In this document: positions 54,634-63,823 of the stretch, piece by piece
Numbering within the stretch: the first letter of the stretch is position 1
How the letters are laid out: the number at the start of each line of letters is the position of its first letter
Assembly (NCBI RefSeq): GCF_007827045.1
Contig: NZ_RPFW01000002.1
Coordinates: 372,001 to 436,000 of the forward strand
DNA from: Trebonia kvetii
GTDB taxonomy: Bacteria; Actinomycetota; Actinomycetes; Streptosporangiales; Streptosporangiaceae
Direction: 5' to 3'
Length of the DNA stretch: 64,000 nt
Made by a program: the position numbers and the translations under genes
Notes under the pieces: model-generated
What the model was told of the DNA's origin: nothing
The model's input: only the letters and a program-made list of their open reading frames with translations
Database searches by the model: none

Positions 54634-55383
54634 ATGAGTGATGTGAGGGGGAGGTCGCCGGCAGGATTCACCCTGCTTTACCTGGGCGAGGCCGACGGCC
54701 GGCTCTGCGAGCAGAAGGTAAGGCTCGCAAACGCGGAGAGCGTCCGGTTCGAGCATGTCCGGCCCGTTCGCGAGTTCTCCTCTTACCCTGGCCAGCGAAG
54801 CTTCCCGGGGCTGTGGTGGTCATCAACGATGCAGGACCTGGTCGGATTCGAGTCCTGGCTGGAGCGGGACCGGCTCATGATGCTCGATTTCTCGCCCGAG
54901 GTCACGGCCTTCTCATCACAGCCGTTCTGGCTGACCTGGCCGGAGGCAGGAAAAGTTCGGCGGCATGCGCCGGACTACTTCGCGCGGATGGCTGACGGGA
55001 CCGGGCTCGTGGTCGACGTCCGCGACGATGACGACATCGAGCCCGGGGACGCGCAAGCCTTCGCCGCCACCGGGGAGGCGTGCAAGTCGGCCGGCTGGGC
55101 CTACCAGCGGGTCGGAGCCGTCGACGCGGTGCTGGCGGCCAACCTGCGCTGGCTGTCGGACTACAGGCACCCCCGGAACCTGAATCCCGCTCATGCGAGC
55201 GCGCTCGCGGAAGCGTCCGCGCAGCCTGTTGCCCTGATGGAGGCAGCGCGGACTGCGGGTGACGCGATCGCGGTGCTGCCGTCAGCGTTCCACATGCTGT
55301 GGTCGGGCAGGCTGCGAGCCGACCTCGCCAGCAGCCCGCTGAGCGGCTCGACCACGGTGACGTCGGCGGGTGCGGGCCGGTGA
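54634..55383 (+). CDS. TnsA-like endonuclease
   Basis: A 249-aa protein resembling the TnsA nuclease domain: GFESWLERDRLMMLDFSPEV, TAFSSQPFWLTWPEAGKVRR, APDYFARMADGTGLVVDVRD. This gives E...PD...(V)DVR, close to the TnsA E-D-K core but with Arg where Lys is usual, so activity may be altered. The C-terminal region (AFAATGEACKSAGWAYQRVG) fits the tail that binds TnsB/TnsC. With TnsB it would cut both strands for cut-and-paste movement. The stop overlaps the tnsB GTG. Confidence 0.8.
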   Translation: MSDVRGRSPAGFTLLYLGEADGRLCEQKVRLANAESVRFEHVRPVREFSSYPGQRSFPGLWWSSTMQDLVGFESWLERDRLMMLDFSPEVTAFSSQPFWLTWPEAGKVRRHAPDYFARMADGTGLVVDVRDDDDIEPGDAQAFAATGEACKSAGWAYQRVGAVDAVLAANLRWLSDYRHPRNLNPAHASALAEASAQPVALMEAARTAGDAIAVLPSAFHMLWSGRLRADLASSPLSGSTTVTSAGAGR

Positions 55384-57488
55384 CTGTCTCCAGGCCGCCG
55401 GAGATCGGAGCGGGTGACGAGGTTCGCCTTGGCGATACGGCCGCCGCCGTCGTGGCTGTGACCGGCACCGCAGTGTGCCTGCGGGATGTCACCGGGGCCG
55501 GGTTCACCCTTGCCCGCGGCGAACTGCTCGCCAGCCCGGGCTTCCGTGTCATCACGGCGAGGACCGCGCCGCTTGCTCCGGCGGGGCTGCTGGACGGGCT
55601 GCCCGATCATGCCGTGCAGAAGGCGCAGTGGTGGGAGCAGCACATCGTCGAAGTCCTGGCCGGGGCTGCCCGCGGGGAGCCGGCGGGGACGGAGCAGGAT
55701 CAGCGGGCCACCCTGCGGCAGCGGGAACTGGCCAAGGTAGCGGACCTGTGCTCGGCCGGCCACCAGATCGAGGTGCGGACGTTCCAGCGGATGCGGTTCC
55801 GGTACGAGAAGAAAGGGCTGTGGGGACTGGTCGATGCCCGGCTGACACGCCTGTCGCTACCGACAGGCCGGGCGGACGCGAGACTCGTCGAGGCCGTCAG
55901 CCAGGCCGTGAAGGCCGAGACCGACGCCTCCACCGGCGACGTCGACCGGCTGCGGCGGCGGACCGAGGAGATCCTCGCCGCCGCCGGGGTGGACCCGCGG
56001 CAGGTGATGCCGCGCCGGACGGCCTTCTACCAGCTGGTCAGCGTCGTTTCCGCCGGCAAGCACACCTTCGGGTCGGCGCGCTCTCGCCGGTCAGCGGCAA
56101 AGCCGCCTTACCGGCCGTTCGGGACCGTGACGGGGTTCCGGCCCGGCCAGTGGATGCAGGTCGACTCCTCGCCGCTGAATATCCAGATGCGGCTGGACAA
56201 CGGGCTGACGGACCGGGCCGAGCTGACGTGGATCATCGACCTGGCAACCAAGACGATCCCGGCGGCGGTCCTGCGCCCCTCCACCAAGGCCGTGGACGCC
56301 GCGCTCCTGCTGGCACGCTGCCTGACACCGGAGCCCATGCGGCCGGGCTGGGCGGACGCGCTGCGGATGTCACGGTCGGTGCTCCCGCACCAGCGGCTGA
56401 CCGACATCGACCAGCGGCTGGCTGACGCGGCGGCCCGGCCGGTGATCGTGCCGGGCACCATCGTGTGCGACCACGGCAACGTGTTCATCTCCCAGACGTT
56501 CCGCAACGCGTGCCGGGCGATGGGCATCAACTTCCAGCCCACCCACAAGGGTTCCCCGTGGGAGAAGGGCACCGTCGAGACGAGCTTCAACGCGGTCGAC
56601 ACGCTTTTCGCCCAGCACGTCGCGGGCTACGTCGGCAACAGCGTGGAGAACCGCGGCAAGGACGCCGGCCAGGCAGCGGTCTGGTCGATGGCCGAGTTGC
56701 AGGACCTCCTGGACGAATGGATCGTCACGCGGTGGCAGAACCGCCCGCACGACGGGCTGCGCGATCCCTTCTGCACTAGCACCGTGCTCACCCCGAACGA
56801 GAAGTACGCCGCCCTGGTCGAGGCCGCCGGCTACGTCCCGGTCGCGCTGTCACACGACGACTACATCGAACTGCTGCCGGTCACCTGGCGGAGGATCAAC
56901 GCCTACGGGGTCAAGATCAGGCACCGCAAATACAACAGCAAGGCAGTGCGCCGCTACGCCAGGGAGCACTCCGGCGTCACCGGCATGGACGGCCGATGGG
57001 AGGTGCACTACGACCCCTACGACGTCTCCCGGATCTGGGTCCGCAACCACCGGGAGAGCGGCTGGATGGAGGCAACCTGGACCTACCTGCAGACGGGCCC
57101 CGTCCCGTTCGGGGACCTGGCCTGGGACCAGGCACAGCGGATCCTGGCCCGCCGCGGCGTCAGCAAGCCCACCGAGGAGCAGCTCGCCCAGGCTGCCGAC
57201 AGCCTGCTCGACCGGGCCGGGAAAGGCCCCGGCCGCCCGCCTTCCAAAGCCCGGCCCGCCGCCGGCGAGGTCCGCCAGGACCTGCGGGCGGCGGCCCGCA
57301 CCCGGGCGACGACAAGCAAGGACACCAAGGCCGCGTGGCCTGGCCGCGCGGCCCAGGCACCGGCGGCCACCCCAGAAATCAATCCCGGCGACGAGACCGG
57401 CAACGAGGGACAACAGGAAGGAGCAGTGACGAAGATGACCCCGCTTGGCATGTTCGACGCGGCTGAGGAGGCCAGGAGACGATGGTGA
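55380..57488 (+). CDS. TnsB/TniA-like DDE transposase
   Basis: About 702 aa from the GTG at 55380. An N-terminal DNA-binding part (YEKKGLWGLVDARLTR, an HTH-like segment) leads to an rve/Mu-type integrase core with D in QWMQVDSSPLNIQM (about 261), D in VCDHGNVFISQ (about 363) and E in PWEKGTVETSFNAV (about 400), then a beta-barrel Mu-C domain (AYGVKIRHRKYNSKAVRRYA). The C-terminal tail ends in TPLGMFDAAEEARRRW, probably the TnsC contact. It should bind the 20-bp end repeats. Overlaps tnsC. Confidence 0.9.
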   Translation: MTVSRPPEIGAGDEVRLGDTAAAVVAVTGTAVCLRDVTGAGFTLARGELLASPGFRVITARTAPLAPAGLLDGLPDHAVQKAQWWEQHIVEVLAGAARGEPAGTEQDQRATLRQRELAKVADLCSAGHQIEVRTFQRMRFRYEKKGLWGLVDARLTRLSLPTGRADARLVEAVSQAVKAETDASTGDVDRLRRRTEEILAAAGVDPRQVMPRRTAFYQLVSVVSAGKHTFGSARSRRSAAKPPYRPFGTVTGFRPGQWMQVDSSPLNIQMRLDNGLTDRAELTWIIDLATKTIPAAVLRPSTKAVDAALLLARCLTPEPMRPGWADALRMSRSVLPHQRLTDIDQRLADAAARPVIVPGTIVCDHGNVFISQTFRNACRAMGINFQPTHKGSPWEKGTVETSFNAVDTLFAQHVAGYVGNSVENRGKDAGQAAVWSMAELQDLLDEWIVTRWQNRPHDGLRDPFCTSTVLTPNEKYAALVEAAGYVPVALSHDDYIELLPVTWRRINAYGVKIRHRKYNSKAVRRYAREHSGVTGMDGRWEVHYDPYDVSRIWVRNHRESGWMEATWTYLQTGPVPFGDLAWDQAQRILARRGVSKPTEEQLAQAADSLLDRAGKGPGRPPSKARPAAGEVRQDLRAAARTRATTSKDTKAAWPGRAAQAPAATPEINPGDETGNEGQQEGAVTKMTPLGMFDAAEEARRRW

Positions 57489-58542
57489 CCGAAGACGCCA
57501 AGGAGACGACAGTGACCAAAGACACCAAGGAGACGATAGTGACCGAAGACGGCCAGGCCCCGGAAGAACCGTGGGCCGACAACGGGCCGCGTGAGCCGAC
57601 GGTAACGCTGCAGCGATGGCGGCGGTTTGTCGACACCCCGCCCGCGAGCTTCACCCTGCTCCCTGAGCACCAGTGGCTGCAGCTGGGCGGCGCGAGCAGG
57701 GAGGCTTACGGCGACGCCCGGATCAGCTATCACTCAGAAATGATCGTTGTCGCTACTTCGCTGGTCCGTGATGTCGCCCGCCAGGGCCGGCTGCTGACCT
57801 TGCTGAACCGGCAGGAGACGGGCGCGCGCCGGATGATGATCCTCTCCGGGCCGCAGACAACGGGGAAGACAACTGCGCTGAAGCAGCTCGGCCGGCTGCA
57901 CGAACTGCGCCTGCGGGCCAGGCAGCCCGGGCGCGCAGGTGACCGGATTCCGGTCGTGTACGTCTCGACCCCGCCCAAGGGATCCCCCGCAAGCTCGCCG
58001 CCGAGTTCGCCCGTTTCCTCGGGCTCCCGCCGGTTAAGCGGGTCTACAACACAACCGACATCACCGACGCCGTCTGCGAGGTCCTGATGAAAGCCAGGGT
58101 CGAGCTCGTTCTCGTCGACGAGATACACAACCTGAACCTGTCCACTGCCGCAGGCGAGGACATGTCCGACCACCTCAAGTACTTCACCGAGCACCTGCCC
58201 GCCACCTTCGTCTACGCCGGGATCGACGTTCCCGGCAGGTTGTCCGGACTGCGCGGCGCGCAGATCCTCGGCCGCAGCGTGGTGATCAGCACGGCCGCCA
58301 TGCCCTGCGGCGAGGAGTGGAGCCAGATGATCGCCACGCTGGAAGACGCGCTGCGGCTGCACCGTCACAAGCCCGGCACGCTGCTGCGCAACGCCAGGTA
58401 CCTCCACCAGCGCACTGGCGGCATGATCGGCAGTCTTTCGCACCTGATCCGCGCCTCAGCGCAAATTGCGATCCTCGAGGGAACGGAGTCGATCACCCGC
58501 AAGCTGATGCAGGACATCCCCGTCGACTACATTGCCCAGTAA
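57482..58542 (+). pseudogene. TnsC/TniB-like AAA ATPase split by a one-base frameshift
   Basis: The first frame carries SGPQTTGKTTALKQLGRLHE (Walker A) and VVYVSTPPKG, then one base is missing near 57980 before RKLAAEFARFLGLPPVKRVY, read in another frame that leads into LVLVDEIHNLNLSTA (Walker B), FVYAGIDVPGRLSGLRGAQI and the rest to 58542. The first frame ends at 58087, where TGATG would also let a second ORF begin. TnsC bridges target choice (TniQ/TnsD) and TnsAB. Either a sequencing error, decay or programmed frameshifting on the five-C run. Confidence 0.82.
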
Positions 58543-58570
58543 TGCGTCAGGTTAACGCGGACGGGACACC

Positions 58571-58776
58571 TGTCCCCAGTTAAGTTGGCCAAATCTCAAA
58601 TGATCCGGCGAGGCCTGATTTTTGCTCGCGCCATGAAATTGATACAAGTCATGTCGCGTTCGGGACGACGGCCGAGGTTAGTCGCGTTCGCCAGGCGCTC
58701 CAGGAAAGCGCCGATGACGGCGGCCGCAGGCCGATGCGATAGAGAACGCCCCACTATGGCCAACAAATTTGAGACA
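58571..58776. repeat. Right-side copies of the 20-bp end repeat
   Basis: TGTCCCCAGTTAAGTTGGCC plus A at 58571-58591 is a variant in the same orientation as the left array. TGGCCAACAAATTTGAGACA at 58757-58776 is in the opposite orientation and ends in ACA, as expected for a right terminus. The 321 bp between tnsC and the next gene hold nothing else clear. Confidence 0.65.
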
Positions 58777-58863
58777 GACGGCACAGCAGGAGTAGTCATG
58801 GTCATGGTCGTCCTCGCCGCGCTCCGCGATGTCGGCCTCGCCGGCGGCCTGGTGAGGCTGTCG

Positions 58864-60395
58864 TCAAGGGCCGCCGGCTGTAGTCTGCCTGGCTGCCCTG
58901 CGATGCCTCAGATCTTGGGGGCGGGCCAGGAGCTGAAGCAGGTACAGGTAGGCGAGATCTGCCAGGCCGGCCGGGATGTCGCCGTCGTGCGCCGCCAGGA
59001 GAACCCCGTCGGCCGGCTGCGGGCGCCCCCCGTACGCATGCCCGCCGTTGCGGAGCACCCGCAGGTAGGCGGAGACGGCCATCTCAAGGCTCATGACGCG
59101 TTCGGTGCCGTTCTTGTTCGGGACGAGCAGGCCGCCGTTCTGCAGCCTGGACAGGGCAAAGAACCCGTCCTGAAGCTGGCGCAGCGCGGCGACGGCCTGC
59201 GTGGCGCGCGGCAGGAGAACCCGGCCGGCTGCCTCGCTCATCAGGCCGGTCATCTCGCGTAGTGCCCGTTCGGCGTAGGACAGCTCGCACATCCTCTGAA
59301 AGCGCGGGCGGCGCAGCCCTTCCAGCATGTCCAGGGTGTCGAACAGCAGGAGCCGGCGTACGTGGCTGTCGCGGACGTGGGCTGACAGCGACTGGACGTT
59401 CCGGAACGCCTGCTCGATGCTGAGCAGCGCCTCGAAGTTGTCCTTCGCGCTGTAGGTCCCGTCCGCCTTGGCGTACCCCGCAGGGTCGGTGACTTCGGTG
59501 AACAGACGGTCCAGCGCGCCCGCCCACCAGGTCAGCGCGGCATCCATGTCGGCTGCGCAGACCTCGGGCCGCGGGCCGCTTTCCGCCCGGCCGTCGGGAA
59601 TGAACAGCTGCAGCAGCTCTGACGCCTCGCCGCGGCGGCCGGCTACCGTGCGGCCGAACGTGTAGACGACCACGCCGCCGGCCCGCTTCCCGGGCACTGC
59701 CCAGACCCACGGGGACAGCGAAAGGAAAAGCGGCGAGAGATAGGCGCCCAGGCCGAGGCTCGTGTCGCTGAAGAGCCCGCGCGCCGCCCTGAAAAGGGGC
59801 TTGTCGGCCAGGACCGGCGGCTGCAGGACATGGCGCTGTCGTCTTCCATCTGGCGGAGCACGCGGGCCGCCCCGTAGCGCTTGGCCAGGGCATCGTCAAC
59901 TTCCACGAGGTAGGCGGCCGCCTCGGGCAGGAGGGGCAGAAGGTGGACCTGCAGTGCCTGCCGGACGACGCCGGGGAGTTGGTCGTGGGGTGCCGCCAGC
60001 GTCGCTAGCGTGACCTGGTACATCAGGGCGGCCAGGTCGCCATGTCTCTGCGAGCTGATCCGGTCCAGCTCGGCCTGCACGCGGTCGCCGGGTACGCGCC
60101 CGTAGAGGCTCGGGCTGGGCGGCAGGCGGCGCAGCCGCGAGTAGGCGCCCGCCGCGGCCGCGTTGCGGCTGCCTGCCAGGCGGGTTACCTCGACCAGGCG
60201 TGCGGGCCGTCGCCGCACGCGCTCGTCAAGCCGGACATCCCAGGTTCCGGCGGCTAGGTCGGCGGCCTCCATGCGCCACCGGCACATGCGGCCGAAGTCC
60301 AGCGGGTTGCTTCCCGCCAGCCAGGCGGGCAGCCGGACCCGCACCGACCGGCGCGCGAGCTCAGCGTCGGCCTCCGGGTCCGTCGTGATCGTCAC
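58864..60395 (-). pseudogene. Large unknown protein, split by frameshift
   Basis: From the GTG at 60395 the frame reads LARRSVRVRLPAWLAGSNPL, DFGRMCRWRMEAADLAAGTW, QVTLATLAAPHDQLPGVVRQ up to RVLRQMEDD. Near 59840 it shifts, and the other frame gives QPPVLADKPLFRAARGLFSD, GVVVYTFGRTVAGRRGEASE, FEALLSIEQAFRNVQSLSAH to a stop at 58864. Joined, about 510 aa, helical with a short beta middle, no known motif. It starts its stop 88 bp from the right repeat. Intact if the indel is an error. Confidence 0.62.
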
Positions 60396-60956
60396 CGGTG
60401 CTCTCCTGCCCTGCCTTGCGTCCGGGCCCGCCCGGCTCCCCCTGGGAAGCTACCGTGACTGACCGCTGTGCAGGGACTGGTTTTTGGACGAGACCGTCGT
60501 TTGCGCCTGGCCCGGGCACCAGCGGCGCCTGGACCTGGCGGCGGTTGCGCGGTAAAAGTAGTTGGTCAGCAAGGGTCGATTATGGTCGTGAGCAGACTGA
60601 CTTAACATAAGGCATTTATCGGCACATAGCGGACAGGGTGCCGGCGCCCACGCGGCAGGTCCAGCCACAGCAGGCGTGATGAGCGAAATGCCCGGCACGG
60701 TCCTGTCCGCTGATTTCCCATGGAAGGGACCGGACCGCTGTACGCGGGCAGTTACCGGCCGCACGCCGCATCGGTGGAAGATAGCCGGATTTAGGTCATA
60801 TCTCTTGCGCCGGCAGGCGACTGAGCGTAATGTCCTGGTAGTTTCCGCAGGTCAGGGCTACGGGAGGTCCTGCGTGCAAGACGGCATCCAGGCCCAGCAG
60901 CGGCCGGCGGCGAAGTACAGCGCGCTGCCCGCCGCGGCGGCTGGGAAGGCCCGGGA
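60396..60956. other. Non-coding 561 bp
   Basis: No supported gene. AT-richer stretches near 60560-60620 could carry promoter elements for the unknown gene to the left. Confidence 0.45.
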
Positions 60957-61190
60957 ATGAAGACCTGGCTCGGGTGCCTGGGGGGTGTCCTGCTGCTGCT
61001 CGCGGCACCCGGCCTGATCATCGCAGGGCTGGCGCTGATGGCTCACCCGCAGTGCGCCGGGCACGTGCTCACCGGCTGCCCCGGCGATGGCGGGACCAGC
61101 GGCGCGGGCGTTGCCCTGCTCGTACTCGGCATCCTGGACGTCGCCGTGCTCGTGGCACTCGCTGCGGCGAACGGGCACCGGCTCGACTAG
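60957..61190 (+). CDS. Small two-helix membrane protein
   Basis: A 77-aa protein with two hydrophobic segments: MKTWLGCLGGVLLLLAAPGL and GVALLVLGILDVAVLVALAA, joined by a Cys/Gly loop (HPQCAGHVLTGCPGDGGTSG) that could face outward and form a disulfide. Typical of small actinomycete membrane proteins. Function unknown. Confidence 0.6.
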   Translation: MKTWLGCLGGVLLLLAAPGLIIAGLALMAHPQCAGHVLTGCPGDGGTSGAGVALLVLGILDVAVLVALAAANGHRLD

Positions 61191-61427
61191 TGATGAAGCT
61201 GTGCTTCCCGCCGGGCCCGCGAACCGGGACCGCCGCTCCCCTCCCCCGCAGCCCGTCCGCGGCGGCCCAGCCGAAGCCAGTCAGAGACGGTTACACTCCG
61301 TGTTATCGCCGCCAGCGTGCCGGCCGGGCAGCTGCACCCGAGCGGGCACAACGCCTGCCGGGTCATCGCTCCGGCGGTAGCGGACATCCATGACGGCGCT
61401 GGCACCAGCAGCTACTACCCTCTGGGC

Positions 61428-62031
61428 ATGAGCCGCCGCTGGTCACAGGGCCGCCATCCCTCATCGCCGCGAGCTTGCCTGTTCTGCGACGCGACCGGTC
61501 CGCTGACCGATGAGCACGTATACGGGAAGTGGCTGCGGAAACTCGGCTACGCCGGTGAGGGCGTCCGGGTGACCAACCTGGACGCCGATCTCCGCCTCAT
61601 CGCTAGCCCCGTCACCCGCACCCTCGACGACGAGGCCGTGCGCCTGCTTGCCTACGGTTACGCGAACGGCAACCGCGATGGCGACGGCGTCCCCGAATCG
61701 CGCCCGCTGAACGTCGTGGTACTCATGCCGAGGATGAACGCGGCACAGGCGTGGGCCCGGTACGCGAACCAGACCTGGCGCGTCGGCGACCTGGAAGCCG
61801 AGGTCACCGCGCTGCGGCGCGGGCACGTGGGACTCGTGGTCCTGGTCAACAAGCACGACGGCGTCGACCTGCCGGGCAGCGCCTGCGAGTTGCTGGTCAT
61901 TGACTGCGTTCCGCGCCCGCTGGACGCCTGGGAGCGCCGCGAGGCAGTCGCCCTAGCCGACAGCCCGGCCGGCGCGCGAGGTGCAGCGGATCGAGCAGGG
62001 CATGGGCCGCGGCGTCCGCGACACCTGAGAC
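61428..62031 (+). pseudogene. Chimera of HNH-type N-terminus and SF2 helicase C-terminus
   Basis: From the ATG at 61428, ACLFCDATGPLTDEHVYGKW is the CxxC...H start of an HNH-like protein. Further on, NVVVLMPRMNAAQAWARYAN (helicase motif IV-like), VLVNKHDGVDLPGSACELLV (motif V) belong to a DEAD/DEAH helicase. After AVALADSP a frameshift leads to QRIEQGMGRGVRD (motif VI). A deletion has joined two unrelated genes, so neither can work. Confidence 0.62.
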
Positions 62032-62973
62032 CACTGCGCGGTGGCGCGGTTCGTCCGCCTGGTTCGCCCGCTGAGGCGGGCACCCGCCCGGCTGGGACCG
62101 GCGCGAGCTGCGGCGTGACCGCCAGCCGGCCAGCCTTCTGAGATTCACGCATGCCAGCGTAGGCAGTAGAGCTCCTCCTGGTGCGCGGCTTTCCCCGCGT
62201 GCCGTCCTAACCAAGCGGAGCCGTTCAGGGCCTCCTTATCCGGGATGCACTTCGCACCGGGGCCCCGTCCCGCGGGGTCCTGTCTGCCGACTGCTCCGCC
62301 AGTGCGCTCCTTAGCGATGGCCGGCGCGGCCCATCGCGTCCAGGCGGGCAGGCCGCTGGCCCGGCGGGCGCAGACGCGGCGCATGAGAAGGCCGTTGATG
62401 GCGGCAGACCAGCAGGTGACGGCTTATCCGTTGCCGCCGACCCGAAGATTGGGCGACTGGCGGGCACACGGCTACAACCGCGTAATTCCACGTCGTGATC
62501 GGAGGTGCCCGTAGGCGATCTCAAGGGCCACCATGCGCTTGTAAGCTGAACTGACCAGTGGGGCCGGCTCTGGGAGCGCGGGCCTGGCACGCTGCGGCGT
62601 GTCCGCCGCGACAGGAGTACGCCCGTGACCGCGGCGTCCCCCCGCCCATAGCGCCGCGATTAACGTCATCCAGCCATTAACAGGCCACGCCTGGCCGGAT
62701 GCCGACGTGTGGACGAGCGGCGGGTCCTCACACGGTCCTTCGGGCCGCCTCCGTCGCCTTCACGCGCGGCCGTGAAATGCTTACGCGGGCCGCCCGCAGG
62801 ATGCCAGCCGTCAGCGACCAGAGCCGGGGACTGCTCACCTGCCGGGCACGAACGGGAGCGAGCCAGTCTCCTCGTCCCCTTTTGCAGTCGACCGCCGCCA
62901 GTTCAGTCATTGGCTGGTTAACCCCGCCCCAGGAAAGCAAAAACCGCAATAGCCGCGCCTGTACCATGCTTTC
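62032..62973. other. Non-coding 942 bp
   Basis: No supported gene; probably decayed sequence between the chimera and the SLATT gene. Confidence 0.45.
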
Positions 62974-63468
62974 GTGACTTCTCATCCCCTCTACGAGGTA
63001 ACTGATGAGGACCTGCGGGTCCTCATCCTGGCCTGGTACCGTCGCGTACGGCTTGCGAACCAGGCACATGCAGAAGCCGGCTCGCACGCCAGGCGGAACA
63101 GCATGCTTCTGGGTATTCCGGCGGTCACCCTGAGTGCCGTAGTGGGAAGCGCAATATTTGCAACCATCGACAAGACGCCAAACAGGTACTTGCAAATAGC
63201 CGTCGGTTTGCTGAGCCTGACGACGGCAGTCTTGGCAGCGTTCCAGACATTTCTCCGGCTGGACGAGCAGGTTCGGGAACATGAGGTAGCGTCACGTTCC
63301 TTCGGGGCGATCCGCCGCGAGCTTGGGCAACTCGGCGCGATAGCGCATCACAATAGGGAAGAAACTGAGTCCCGGCTGGAGAAGGTGCGCGAAAGATACG
63401 ATCAGGCATCAGCTGCCTCCAGGAACGTTCCGCAGAAAATATGGGACAGGCTAGTACTCCAGCCGTAG
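62974..63468 (+). CDS. SLATT-domain membrane protein (possible effector)
   Basis: A 164-aa protein from the GTG at 62974. Two transmembrane helices: SMLLGIPAVTLSAVVGSAIF and YLQIAVGLLSLTTAVLAAFQ, with a cytoplasmic C-terminal helix (LRLDEQVREHEVASRSFGAI, ESRLEKVRERYDQASAASRN). This two-helix plus long helical tail is the SLATT layout. SLATT proteins act as pore-forming effectors in nucleotide-signal and reverse-transcriptase defence systems. No cyclase or RT is nearby, so its trigger is unknown. Confidence 0.82.
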   Translation: MTSHPLYEVTDEDLRVLILAWYRRVRLANQAHAEAGSHARRNSMLLGIPAVTLSAVVGSAIFATIDKTPNRYLQIAVGLLSLTTAVLAAFQTFLRLDEQVREHEVASRSFGAIRRELGQLGAIAHHNREETESRLEKVRERYDQASAASRNVPQKIWDRLVLQP

Positions 63469-63537
63469 ATCGTGATCTGGCTTAGATGGGCGGGAGCCGG
63501 GCCGACTGGGGCGAAGGTGGTCTGGGAGGCTGGTTGC

Positions 63538-63738
63538 ATGACTGTTCCCCCGGATGGGCTGCCGGTGTACCGAGTCCTTACTGGCCCTGATGACGCGGCG
63601 TTCTGCCGTCGGGTCAGCGATGCGATTGCCTTGGGGTACCGCCTCCACGAAGGTCCCGCTGTGACGTTCAACGGCGAGCGAGTGATCGTTGCGCAGGCGC
63701 TGGTATGGCAGGGAGCCGGTGAGCTTCCTGCGGGCTAG
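63538..63738 (+). CDS. DUF1737-domain small protein
   Basis: A 66-aa protein from the ATG at 63538. PVYRVLTGPDDAAFCRRVSD, AIALGYRLHEGPAVTFNGER and VIVAQALVW match the DUF1737 pattern of a small alpha/beta protein. Family function unknown. Just downstream of the SLATT gene on the same strand but with a 69-bp gap, so co-transcription is possible. Confidence 0.78.
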   Translation: MTVPPDGLPVYRVLTGPDDAAFCRRVSDAIALGYRLHEGPAVTFNGERVIVAQALVWQGAGELPAG

Positions 63739-63823
63739 CGCGCAGCACGCCCGGCCGCGGGCTCGTGATCGCAGGCGTGTCGGTGCTGGAAACTGGACGG
63801 CCACCGTCTGATCATCGCGGTTT

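Larger units (their letters stand above)
30876..58776. mobile_element. Candidate Tn7-like (TnsABC) transposon region with cargo
   Basis: Copies of one 20-bp sequence (TGTCTCAATTTAGCTGGCCA and variants) flank about 28 kb: three direct copies plus one inverted copy at 30876-31040, and one in each orientation at 58571-58776. TnsA-, TnsB- and TnsC-type genes sit inside the right end; a TniQ pseudogene lies just outside the left group. TnsB-type ends normally carry several such sites, with TGT/ACA termini. The mixed orientation prevents firm placement of the true termini or a target duplication, and nested or successive insertions are possible. Confidence 0.5.
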
